A stretch of DNA of 64,000 bases from NCBI RefSeq assembly GCF_947499695.1, contig NZ_CANMPQ010000001.1:1426001-1490000 (forward strand), written 5' to 3'. This document shows positions 27,601 to 34,777 of this stretch, piece after piece; the stretch's first letter is position 1, and every line of letters begins with the position of its first letter. The DNA is from an uncultured Allomuricauda sp. (GTDB taxonomy: Bacteria > Bacteroidota > Bacteroidia > Flavobacteriales > Flavobacteriaceae). The position numbers were made by a program, and so were the translations under genes. The notes under the pieces are model-generated. The model ran no database searches and was not told the DNA's origin. It saw only the letters and a list, made by a program, of their open reading frames with translations.

Positions 27601-28196
27601 AGAAGATACATATCCAAATCCCCGTCACCATCATAATCAAAAAAATTGGCTTGAACAGAATAACTACTATCAGCTATACCCCATTTACTTGCTTCTTCGG
27701 TAAAGGATAATTTCCCATCCTCCATTCCATTGTTCACAAATAGCAGATTGGCACGATCTTCATCTGAAGAACCCCTTGGCCCTCCTTTGCATACATAAAT
27801 GTCTGGAAATCCATCTTGATTGATATCTACTATGGCAACACCATTTGACCAACCTGAGGTACTGACGTTTGTTGATGTCGTAATATCTTCAAACCTAAAT
27901 TGCCCAAGATTACGGTATAAGCGATTGCTGACCATATTGCCGGTAAAGTAAATATCTTGCAGTCCATCTTGATCAAAATCTGCCACGGCAACCCCCGCGC
28001 CGTTATACATATATTCAAATTCAAGTACACTGGGTTCGCCACCAATTACTAGGGTATTGCTGAATGATATTCCTGTTTCTTTGGGTGATAAATCATGAAA
28101 TAGCTTAGTTGTGTTTTCTTCACATGAAACAGCAGATAATGCAAGTGTTAAGAAAACAATTATCGAACGAATCCAAATATGATGATTGACGAACAT
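24675..28196 (-). CDS. CRTAC1-like lipoprotein with FG-GAP/VCBS repeats and ASPIC/UnbV domain (copy A)
   Basis: 1173 residues; signal peptide and lipobox LSAVSCEE. It has the same architecture as copy B: FG-GAP block (DFDQDGLQD, DINQDGFPD, DYDGDGDLD), ASPIC/UnbV domain (IGSQVEIHYQG, YLSSVESSLHFGLG), second FG-GAP block (DANGDGLED, DADSDGDQD, DFDNDGDSD) and a C-terminal sandwich ending QGSRRQIIPKKA. Shared segments such as RNTLQ-N-G-GSFSE and TEWSWSALLSDYD show that the two genes arose by duplication and then diverged well beyond recent copying. The start lies 94 bp after the SusD stop, with a terminator-like hairpin in between. A surface or periplasmic binding role with SusC/SusD is likely by location, but the ligand is unknown. 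Confidence 0.92.
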   Translation of the reverse strand: MFVNHHIWIRSIIVFLTLALSAVSCEENTTKLFHDLSPKETGISFSNTLVIGGEPSVLEFEYMYNGAGVAVADFDQDGLQDIYFTGNMVSNRLYRNLGQFRFEDITTSTNVSTSGWSNGVAIVDINQDGFPDIYVCKGGPRGSSDEDRANLLFVNNGMEDGKLSFTEEASKWGIADSSYSVQANFFDYDGDGDLDMYLLSNALVDYNRNTSRPKDWSGKAPSVDKLFRNNGDATFTDVSKEAKILMEGFGLGVEVYDFNEDGWVDIYVSNDFLTDDFLYINQKDGTFKNEISEYMGHLTFNGMGNDIADINNDGLMDVVVLDMLPPDNKRWKLTMMGNNYDEHHNALSNGYQPQYIRNTLQINNGNGSFSEVGQIAGISATEWSWSALLSDYDHDGKKDLFVTNGYRQDITNLDFMVYGNTILSMGSEQANREKRLEALNKLPGIKRSNYLFKNEGELQFKDISKEAGITKPTFSNGAAYADFDNDGDFDLVINNIDDPASILRNNTEVDSTQSYLKFRFKGVAPNLEGIGSQVEIHYQGQLQKQYFTPYRGYLSSVESSLHFGLGDIKKIDSAIVTWPNKMQEVLKNIPVNQELVLHQNNAQTFKKNNVKKTVGLFKKSDSIGLEFTHKENDFVDYKIQPLLPHMLSKNGPGMAVGDANGDGLEDVYIAGAMGQPGTLKIQSKDRSSFSEIVFQDSDSEDMGALFFDADSDGDQDLYVVSGGSSAAKGSIAYQDRIYENDGTGTYTLVDALSESLVSGSVVAGVDYDKDGDIDLFVGGRVQPGEYPMSPKSSLLKNESSIGNIKFNDDHSFLNNSGELGMVTAALWTDFDNDSWIDLIVVGEFMPIRFFKNSEGNLQEITEQIALKGTNGWWNSIASGDFDNDGDSDYILGNFGLNSRYKASVTEPLCIYAKDYDKNGQIDPVMCHYIDGKNYIAHSRNDLIDQINAMRVRFRTYSEYAEATFEESFTEGELADAHIVKSETFASSYLENLGSGRFALKPLPISMQTAPLYGISIGDYNHDSHLDVLAVGNFYSGEVFNGRYDASIGWLMTGDGKGDFEALKVDESGFFVKGDAKSQVNLFTDDSELILSGINNGELKIHSRNLENAFVYNPSPQDASITIHFEDGSVQKRELYYGSGYLSQGSRRQIIPKKAKYIMVKNFKGEEIKTDVRK

Positions 28197-28216
28197 TTAT
28201 TTAAACGGTTTAAAAA

Positions 28217-28250
28217 AAGGAATCCAATCATAAATTTAATTGGATTCCTT
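28217..28250 (-). terminator. Intercistronic terminator/attenuator between SusD and CRTAC1-like genes
   Basis: 12-bp perfect stem (AAGGAATCCAAT with ATTGGATTCCTT), 10-nt loop. Read on the minus strand it is followed by a U-tract (A at 28212-28216 on the plus strand). It lies just after the SusD stop and before the first CRTAC1-like gene. Partial termination here would make much more SusC/SusD than the downstream enzymes, a known arrangement in Sus-like operons. Confidence 0.75.
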
Positions 28251-28290
28251 TAAATAACTTAAACCACAGGATTAATGATAGAATTCTTGT

Positions 28291-29814
28291 CTAATATCCT
28301 GTGTTTTGATTTAAGAGCCCATCAGATCTATCGACTTCTGATTGCGGGAATGGAAATACAGCATAACGCTCCTCCCAATTACCTCCAAAAATTGTTGGCC
28401 CTAAATCCCAGCGAACAATATCAAACCATCGATGTGGTTCTAAAGCTAATTCCACTCTTTTTTCCTGCATCATTGCAGCCAATAAATCTCCATCTGCTGC
28501 TGTGGTGGCCGCTAAACCTGCTCTAGCTCTAATGTCATCTATTTGCGTTCTAGCAATTGCCAAATCGCCACCACCTCTAATAAGCGCCTCGGCATACAAC
28601 AATTTTACCTCTGCCAAACGCATCCAACGTTCATTATTGAAGTCCGCCTGTTGATTTGGCGCATGATTTCCAGGAACCGTATTTATTTCACCACGATACT
28701 TTTTCAAGGTAAAGTTGGTTGAGGACCATCCCGTATCGTAAGGTAGGGATGTAAATGTGGTAAAATACATATCCCCGTCTTGATACAAAATGGTAGGTAA
28801 CCTTGTGTCACCAGGCTCAAAAGAATCTACCAAATCTTGGGTAGGAGCCCACCAACCCAATTTACCACCTGGAGCACCATTTCCAGCATCCCAATACCAA
28901 CCACGGCCGGTACCTTGTGAAGCTTTGAAATTTTCGGAGTGGGTGTCATCAAAAACCCAAAGGTTATCATCTGACTGTGGTCCACCGTATTGCACTTCAA
29001 AAATAGATTCAGAGTTGTTCTCATTGGTAAAGGCAAAAACATCTTCGTAGTTGGCAACTAGACTAAATGGGCCATTGTCCACAACATTGGCTAGTGCTGT
29101 TGTTGCAGCTGGCCAATCCTCCCTGAATACATTTACTTTTCCAATTAAGGCTGTGGCCGCCCAAGATGTGGCTCTTCCTGTATTACTAGAATCCCACGAA
29201 GCTGGCAAACCTGCTGCCGCGGCACCTAAATCCCCAAGAATAGCAGTATACAAGTCATCTTGTGTGGCGTTTGGCAATGCCAAATTATTAATGTCCGTCA
29301 AAACTTCTACCGCAATAGGGGGAGTTCCAAACATTTTCATTGCCTGAAAATGGAACCACGCTCGCAAGAACCTCGCTTCCGCATCTAAAACAGTTCTATC
29401 TTCAGCGGTTAGCTCGTTATCTCCATCTAAATTTTCCAACACTAAGTTTGTCCGGTAGATACCTTCATAAATCTGCGTGTAAACTGCTGCATACGGCACA
29501 TCGGCTGCTCTTAACTGTAGATTATCTATATCTATGGAGATTTGATCGCTGGTCACCGGGTCCGCAGCAACATCATCCGAAATAACCATTGATAATTTCC
29601 AATATTCACCTCTTTCTGATAGTGTCTCGGTACTTGTACCCCAAAAATCCTGTATGGAAGAGTAGGCTGCAAAAATGGCCCCATCAAAATCTCCTCGAGT
29701 ATTGTAGAACGTGTCAACAGTAATACTATCCAAAGGCTGTAAATCTAGCTCGTCGTCGCACGACAATACTGTCAAAGTACAGATGGCGACAAGAAATAAA
29801 ATTTTACTTTTCAT
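28291..29814 (-). CDS. SusD/RagB-family glycan-binding lipoprotein
   Basis: 507 residues; lipobox LTVLSCDDELDLQPL, then DTFYNTRGDFDGAI typical of SusD N-termini. The middle has TPR-like helices (ARFLRAWFHFQAMKMFG), and the C-terminal region has RWMRLAEVKLLYAEALIR, EKRVELALEPHRWFDIVRW and a final PFPQSEVDRS. SusD proteins sit on the cell surface as a lid over the SusC channel and capture oligosaccharides or other ligands. It lies 31 bp after the SusC gene, so the pair forms the import complex of this locus. The ligand is unknown. Confidence 0.95.
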   Translation of the reverse strand: MKSKILFLVAICTLTVLSCDDELDLQPLDSITVDTFYNTRGDFDGAIFAAYSSIQDFWGTSTETLSERGEYWKLSMVISDDVAADPVTSDQISIDIDNLQLRAADVPYAAVYTQIYEGIYRTNLVLENLDGDNELTAEDRTVLDAEARFLRAWFHFQAMKMFGTPPIAVEVLTDINNLALPNATQDDLYTAILGDLGAAAAGLPASWDSSNTGRATSWAATALIGKVNVFREDWPAATTALANVVDNGPFSLVANYEDVFAFTNENNSESIFEVQYGGPQSDDNLWVFDDTHSENFKASQGTGRGWYWDAGNGAPGGKLGWWAPTQDLVDSFEPGDTRLPTILYQDGDMYFTTFTSLPYDTGWSSTNFTLKKYRGEINTVPGNHAPNQQADFNNERWMRLAEVKLLYAEALIRGGGDLAIARTQIDDIRARAGLAATTAADGDLLAAMMQEKRVELALEPHRWFDIVRWDLGPTIFGGNWEERYAVFPFPQSEVDRSDGLLNQNTGY

Positions 29815-29845
29815 GATTTTTCTTTTATTTTAAAATAACAATTTT

Positions 29846-32800
29846 TTAGTTAAAACTAACTGACCATCCCAGTTGAATTATTCTAGGTAAAGGAGCCTGT
29901 CCATCATCTTGCCCAGTGGCAAGTGGGTTATTACCCTTTTGGAAACTCTGGGCTCGACCAACTTCAGGGTCAAAACCTGAATAGCCGGTGAAGGTCGCTA
30001 GATTCTGTACGCTCACAAAAAATCTCATATTGGACACAAAATTGTTGGTCCAACTTTGCAAAGCGTCCTTAGGTACTGTATACCCTAATTGTATATTCTG
30101 AATTCTCAAATAGTCAGCATCTTCAATGAAACGATCCGAAATACGATTGTTTCCATTGGGGTCTCCAGGGCCAGCCAATCTTGGATTGGAACTGGAATTG
30201 GTCGTACCTTCTCCTGTCCATCTGTTCAATACCTGAGTGCTGAAATTGTTGGTTCCAGTCAACCCTTCCAATGTTATTCTTGAAGAATTGTAGATCTGCC
30301 TGTCCCCAACACCTCTTAATAGGGCGGAAAAATCAAATCCTTTATACTTGGCTTGAAGGTTTAAACCATAAAAGAAACCAGGATAAGGACTACCTAATAT
30401 AGTTCTGTCATCGGCATTTACCTGACCATCGCCATTAACATCCACAAAACGGATATCTCCGGGAGAAGGTGTACCATTCGCATCCGGTAAGGCAGCTGCA
30501 ACTTCTGCATCATTCTGGTATAAGCCATCTGTCTTGTATCCAAAGAAATGCCCTAGGCTTTCCCCAACAATGGTTCTATGGGATTGTGCCCCTCCAACAC
30601 CGGCAATTATTTGGCTCACGGGACCTAAACTTTGGACCGTGTTTTTAACTGTGGTTATATTGAATCCGACTCCGTATTCAAAATCCTCTCCTATTTTGTT
30701 TTTATAGTTTAAAGCAAGTTCAATACCAGAGTTGGTAATTTCACCTGCGTTGGTTGGTGCAGGTAAGAAGAATCCACTGGCAAATGGAAGCGGAAGGTTT
30801 ACCAACGCATCTTCATTTGTTTTCTTGAAATAATCAAATACCCCAGTAATCTTACCTTTCATCAAACTAAAATCAAGACCTATATCAATTTGCTTCGAGG
30901 TCTCCCATCCTATTTGTTGATTGGCAAATGTGGTTGGAGCAGGTCCCACTACCGTTCCCTGATCATCTCCCAATACATAAAATATATTATTGTTCAATGT
31001 GGAAAGGAAAGGAAAGGTTCTGGCTGTACCATCCCCAAGGTTTTGGTTTCCTAATTCACCATAACCTACTCTTAGTTTTAAATCATCGATAAAACCATAA
31101 TCACTCATGAAATCTTCTTGTGAGATCCTCCAACCTACAGAGATGGAAGGGAAAATATCATCTCTATTATTTTCAGCAAACTTTGAGGTAGCATCTCGAC
31201 GAACATTAATAGTTGCCAAATACTTTCCTTTGTAATTATAAGTCAGACGGCCAATAATACCTTGTAAGGTAAAGAGATCCGCTTCATTGGCTCCAGCCAC
31301 AGCCGTTCCACTGGAAGCAAAGTCATCGTTAAACAAGTTTCTACCCTGCAACCTTACCTTATCGAACCTAAATTTTGTTTGTTCAAAACCTATTAAAGCT
31401 CCAAAATTGTGATCTCCGAAGGTTCTATCATAAGATAGGGTAGCACCCGTGGTCAATGTCAATTCAATTGGTCTCGACTGCACTAATAAAGACTGTCTTG
31501 TGGAATTGCCATCAAAAGTGGTCTCAGCCTGGAAGAAGTCACCAGATCCAACATTGTAATCAATACCAATAGAGGGTCTTAATTTTAAGTTATCTATGAT
31601 TTCCCATTCTCCAAAAAAGTGTCCAAGCACTTTTCTATTCTGAATAGTGGTCTTGTTTATTCTTTCATCCGTTAATTGCACCAGGTTCGCGCCATTTGCG
31701 CCACCTAATGTACTTGGATTGGCCAAATTGTAACCAAATGGGCCATCACCGAATACTTGAAAATAAGGTGCATTCAAAGCTGCATTAAAACCTGCGTTTA
31801 AGGCTCCCTCACTCTGGGTTAAGCGATCACTTTGACTTATTTGTAAGGACTCTCCAAATTTTAATCGTTTTCCAATCTTAAATTCTGAATTCGCTCTTAG
31901 GGAATAGCGACGGAAAGACTGGGCCCGCTGTATACCTTCGTTATCAAGAAAAGAACCAGAAATATAATAAGTACCATTTTCACCTCCACCACTTACGCCA
32001 ACGTTATGATTTTGAACGAAGCTGTCTTGGAAAATAGCATCTTGCCAATCCACGTTGGGTTGTCCGCTAAAAGCTGAAAAGTCCCTACCTAATTCTTGTT
32101 GGATGGCAATATATTGTTGAACATTGAGAACGTCCAGTGTTTCTCTTGGTGAAGCTGAGGATATGTAGCCATCGTAGGTGACTTTAGGGTCTCCCCGTGT
32201 TCCTTTTTTAGTTGTTATGATAATTACACCATTAGCACCTCTTGCACCATAAATCGCCGCGGAAGCCGCATCTTTTAAAACATCTATGGATTCAATGTCG
32301 CTTGGGTTAATACTAGCCAATGGATTTGAATCCGTTGTAGAGGAAGTGTTAACTGTTATGTTATTTGTACCTACCAAGGGAACACCATCAACCACATAGA
32401 GTGGATTGGCATCAGCGCTTAATGTACCAACACCACGAATGTTAACACTAATAGGTGCTCCAGGGTCGCCACTTCTGTTAGTGATATTAACACCAGAAAT
32501 TGTTCCTGCCAACACTTGATCCGGACTTACAATAGGCTGTTTTACGATATCTACTGCATTAATAGAACCAACAGCTCCTGTAAGGTCAGCTTTTCTTTGT
32601 GTACCATAACCTACAACCACCACTTCACTTAGTGATTGGGCATCAGGTTGCAGGGTAACATTTATTGTTGTTTGGCCGTCAACATTAATTTCCTGTGCAG
32701 CATACCCCACGTAGGAAAAAACAAGCGTGTTGGAACCTTCGGGGACTTCAATGGTATAATTTCCATCAAAATCTGCAACCGCTCCGGTTGTTGTACCCTT

Positions 32801-32959
32801 AACCACAACGCTGGCTCCTGGCAAAGGACCTTCAGAATCGGCAATTGCTCCGGATACCGTTGTCTGTGCTAACGATGTCTGCATTCCGAAAACAAGAAGA
32901 ACGAACAGCGCTAAAAAGCCTGACTTCGTCGTCTTAAGTTTAGTTAAAGTTTGCTTCAT
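29846..32959 (-). CDS. SusC/RagA-family TonB-dependent outer-membrane transporter
   Basis: 1037 residues, usual family size. After the signal peptide come a carboxypeptidase-regulatory-like domain (~35-110: TVSGAIADSEGPLPGASV, DFDGNYTIEVPEG, FSYVGYA), the TonB-box region (SEVVVVGYGTQRKADLTGAV), the plug with NIRGVGTLSADANPLYVVDG and DVLKDAASAAIYGARGANGV, and a long beta barrel ending in WSVSFN with a terminal aromatic/Asn. It pumps the ligand held by SusD into the periplasm with TonB energy. It is the first gene of the nine-gene leftward operon. The 455-bp region upstream, shared with a divergent GntR-family regulator gene, should hold its promoter. Confidence 0.96.
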   Translation of the reverse strand: MKQTLTKLKTTKSGFLALFVLLVFGMQTSLAQTTVSGAIADSEGPLPGASVVVKGTTTGAVADFDGNYTIEVPEGSNTLVFSYVGYAAQEINVDGQTTINVTLQPDAQSLSEVVVVGYGTQRKADLTGAVGSINAVDIVKQPIVSPDQVLAGTISGVNITNRSGDPGAPISVNIRGVGTLSADANPLYVVDGVPLVGTNNITVNTSSTTDSNPLASINPSDIESIDVLKDAASAAIYGARGANGVIIITTKKGTRGDPKVTYDGYISSASPRETLDVLNVQQYIAIQQELGRDFSAFSGQPNVDWQDAIFQDSFVQNHNVGVSGGGENGTYYISGSFLDNEGIQRAQSFRRYSLRANSEFKIGKRLKFGESLQISQSDRLTQSEGALNAGFNAALNAPYFQVFGDGPFGYNLANPSTLGGANGANLVQLTDERINKTTIQNRKVLGHFFGEWEIIDNLKLRPSIGIDYNVGSGDFFQAETTFDGNSTRQSLLVQSRPIELTLTTGATLSYDRTFGDHNFGALIGFEQTKFRFDKVRLQGRNLFNDDFASSGTAVAGANEADLFTLQGIIGRLTYNYKGKYLATINVRRDATSKFAENNRDDIFPSISVGWRISQEDFMSDYGFIDDLKLRVGYGELGNQNLGDGTARTFPFLSTLNNNIFYVLGDDQGTVVGPAPTTFANQQIGWETSKQIDIGLDFSLMKGKITGVFDYFKKTNEDALVNLPLPFASGFFLPAPTNAGEITNSGIELALNYKNKIGEDFEYGVGFNITTVKNTVQSLGPVSQIIAGVGGAQSHRTIVGESLGHFFGYKTDGLYQNDAEVAAALPDANGTPSPGDIRFVDVNGDGQVNADDRTILGSPYPGFFYGLNLQAKYKGFDFSALLRGVGDRQIYNSSRITLEGLTGTNNFSTQVLNRWTGEGTTNSSSNPRLAGPGDPNGNNRISDRFIEDADYLRIQNIQLGYTVPKDALQSWTNNFVSNMRFFVSVQNLATFTGYSGFDPEVGRAQSFQKGNNPLATGQDDGQAPLPRIIQLGWSVSFN

Positions 32960-33414
32960 AATCTTTAGAATTGGTTATTGAATTAATTTTAATTGAGTTT
33001 AGTTCATGAATAGTGAAACAATTCACCCTATCTAATCAACAACTACTATAGCTAAGTTTGAAACCCTGTAAGGAAGATTTTTAATAAAAATTTAATTAAC
33101 TATGATATAGTGTGCTATTCTTCAAATGTATAACAAAAATTTTAATATTTGAAAGTGAAGGCTATAAAACAATGGATTTAACAAAATAACCGCCTTTTTG
33201 TTGTATTATTTATATTTTGGACGTTTTGAAAATAACTCTATATTTAAGGACTAGGCAAGTATTTACAGTATTATTCACAACATCCTCAACAAATCATTGA
33301 TAGATGGTTTTTGATTGAAATTAAATTTCAAACTATGTGAGAATTGATATTTATTATTGTTAAGCTTATATTGCCCGGATAATTAGGAAGGAAAACATCT
33401 AGAAAGACTGAAAT
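32960..33414. promoter_or_regulatory. Divergent promoter region between SusC operon and GntR regulator
   Basis: 455 bp of AT-rich DNA with no gene. It must contain the start signals for the leftward SusC operon and the rightward regulator gene. A loose match to the Flavobacterial -7 element (TAnnTTTG) occurs near 33211-33220, but I could not place a matching -33 element with confidence. No clear operator palindrome was found. Confidence 0.5.
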
Positions 33415-34428
33415 ATGACAGTGGTTGACGTAATAAATAAGTACCAAGAAAAATATGACTTGACAAAGCATGAGCATTTGGTCCTAGGTATTATTGAATC
33501 CATTGATGATGGGGTTTTAGAACGTCAAGACCAACTACCCTCAATTAATGAAATGGTAGCAGAACTTGGTTACGCCAGAAAAACAATTGTTGGGGCATAT
33601 GAGGAATTAAAGAGCAGAGGACTAGTCGAGTCCAAAAAAGCCAAGGGGTACTTTATTGTTAGCAATGAAACCAAGATGGTGAGGAGAATAGCCTTGGTTC
33701 TTTATTCATTTCAACGTTTTCAAGAGGAGTTTTACAATGCTTTTCGCGGAGAACTTGGAGAACGATTCCAAATAGATGTATTTTTTCATCATAACAATTT
33801 ATCAGTGTTTGAAAATACACTAATCAATATAAAAGGCAAATACGGATACTACGTTGTTGCTCCCATACCCCATCCAACGGTAAAAGCACTGTTGGAACCT
33901 TTCGATTCAAGTAAGTTGCTTATTGTTGATAGGTTTGTTCCGTTGGAGAGAAAATATTCTTTTATAAGTCAGGAGTTTGAACGTTCGACCTATAGCAAGT
34001 TGTTAAAGCTTCTTCCCAAGATACGCAAATATAAAAGATTTGTGTTGTTGGCAGAAGAAAATTCACAGCTTCCTCCTGGCATAAAACTAGGTTTTAAAAA
34101 ATTCTTATCAGATTATGATGTAGAAGGAGTTATAGTATCAAAATACGATATATCTGTCTTAAAGAAGGACCACCTATATTTTGCTTCAAATGATTCCTTT
34201 TTATGGGATATATTAAAGGATTGCACAGATAAAAAATATGTCTTAGGAAAAGATGTTGGCGTTCTATCCTATGATGACCATATAATCAAAAAGTTTATAT
34301 CAGGAGGAATTACCACAATATCCACTGACTTTAGTGAGATGGGCGTCCAAGCAGCACTGCACGTAAAGGACAATGGGATTACGCAACAAATTACTCCTTC
34401 TCATTTAATTGATAGAGGTTCGGTGTAG
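33415..34428 (+). CDS. GntR-family transcriptional regulator with periplasmic-binding-protein-like sensor domain
   Basis: 337 residues. An N-terminal winged helix (~10-80) has QLPSINEMVAELGYARKTIVGAYEELKSRGLVESKKAKGYFI, typical of GntR regulators. The rest (~85-330) alternates strands and helices like the LacI-type sugar-binding domain (RIALVLYSF, YYVVAPIPHPTV, DVGVLSYDDHIIKKFISGGITTISTDFSEMG). This combination is common for sugar regulators in Bacteroidetes. It is divergent from the SusC operon and precedes the alpha-galactosidase operon by ~350 bp, so it could control either; location on the same strand favours the galactosidase/glycerol genes. The effector is unknown. Confidence 0.9.
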   Translation: MTVVDVINKYQEKYDLTKHEHLVLGIIESIDDGVLERQDQLPSINEMVAELGYARKTIVGAYEELKSRGLVESKKAKGYFIVSNETKMVRRIALVLYSFQRFQEEFYNAFRGELGERFQIDVFFHHNNLSVFENTLINIKGKYGYYVVAPIPHPTVKALLEPFDSSKLLIVDRFVPLERKYSFISQEFERSTYSKLLKLLPKIRKYKRFVLLAEENSQLPPGIKLGFKKFLSDYDVEGVIVSKYDISVLKKDHLYFASNDSFLWDILKDCTDKKYVLGKDVGVLSYDDHIIKKFISGGITTISTDFSEMGVQAALHVKDNGITQQITPSHLIDRGSV

Positions 34429-34640
34429 GACTGATCAATTTTTCAAAACTTACTTTTTTTACATATTTTATTGGTATAATCCTATTCTTAAAGCTCATAT
34501 AATAATCATATCTCGGTTTTTTTATTATCTTTGAATTATAGCATACTATATCATAGCATTTATTCATAATAAGCGCTATTACCGAAGAGTTTTTGTTCAG
34601 ATTCCAAGGATAATTTACTTCAAGAGGTAATTTAGTTATA

Positions 34641-34670
34641 GTTTGAGTTAGTTTAAGTTAGTTTAAATTC
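34641..34670. repeat. Three tandem 10-bp repeats
   Basis: Units GTTTGAGTTA, GTTTAAGTTA and GTTTAAATTC follow each other without gaps. A 10-bp period keeps them on one face of the helix, as in stacked binding sites. They lie ~110 bp before the alpha-galactosidase start and could serve as a regulator-binding array, or be simple slippage in AT-rich DNA. Confidence 0.55.
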
Positions 34671-34679
34671 AGAAGTGTA

Positions 34680-34706
34680 AAGCCAGATAAAATTTATCTG
34701 GCTTTT
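34680..34706 (+). terminator. Hairpin terminator (or leader hairpin) between GntR gene and GH36 gene
   Basis: 11-bp perfect stem AAGCCAGATAA / TTATCTGGCTT with a 3-nt loop, followed by TT then CTCG, so the U-run is short. It probably ends the regulator transcript. Because it is only 72 bp before the alpha-galactosidase start it could also be part of that gene's leader. Confidence 0.6.
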
Positions 34707-34777
34707 CTCGACTATTATTTACTTTCTGCAATGTTACAGCAGCTAACCTTGGATGAAGTTTTATATTTTTTGTAAAA

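Larger units (their letters stand above)
34429..34777. other. Intergenic region upstream of the alpha-galactosidase operon
   Basis: 349 bp between the GntR-type gene and the alpha-galactosidase gene. It contains a short tandem repeat (34641-34670) and a strong hairpin (34680-34706), both listed separately. The promoter of the operon is probably between the hairpin and the start codon or inside the repeats. Confidence 0.55.
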
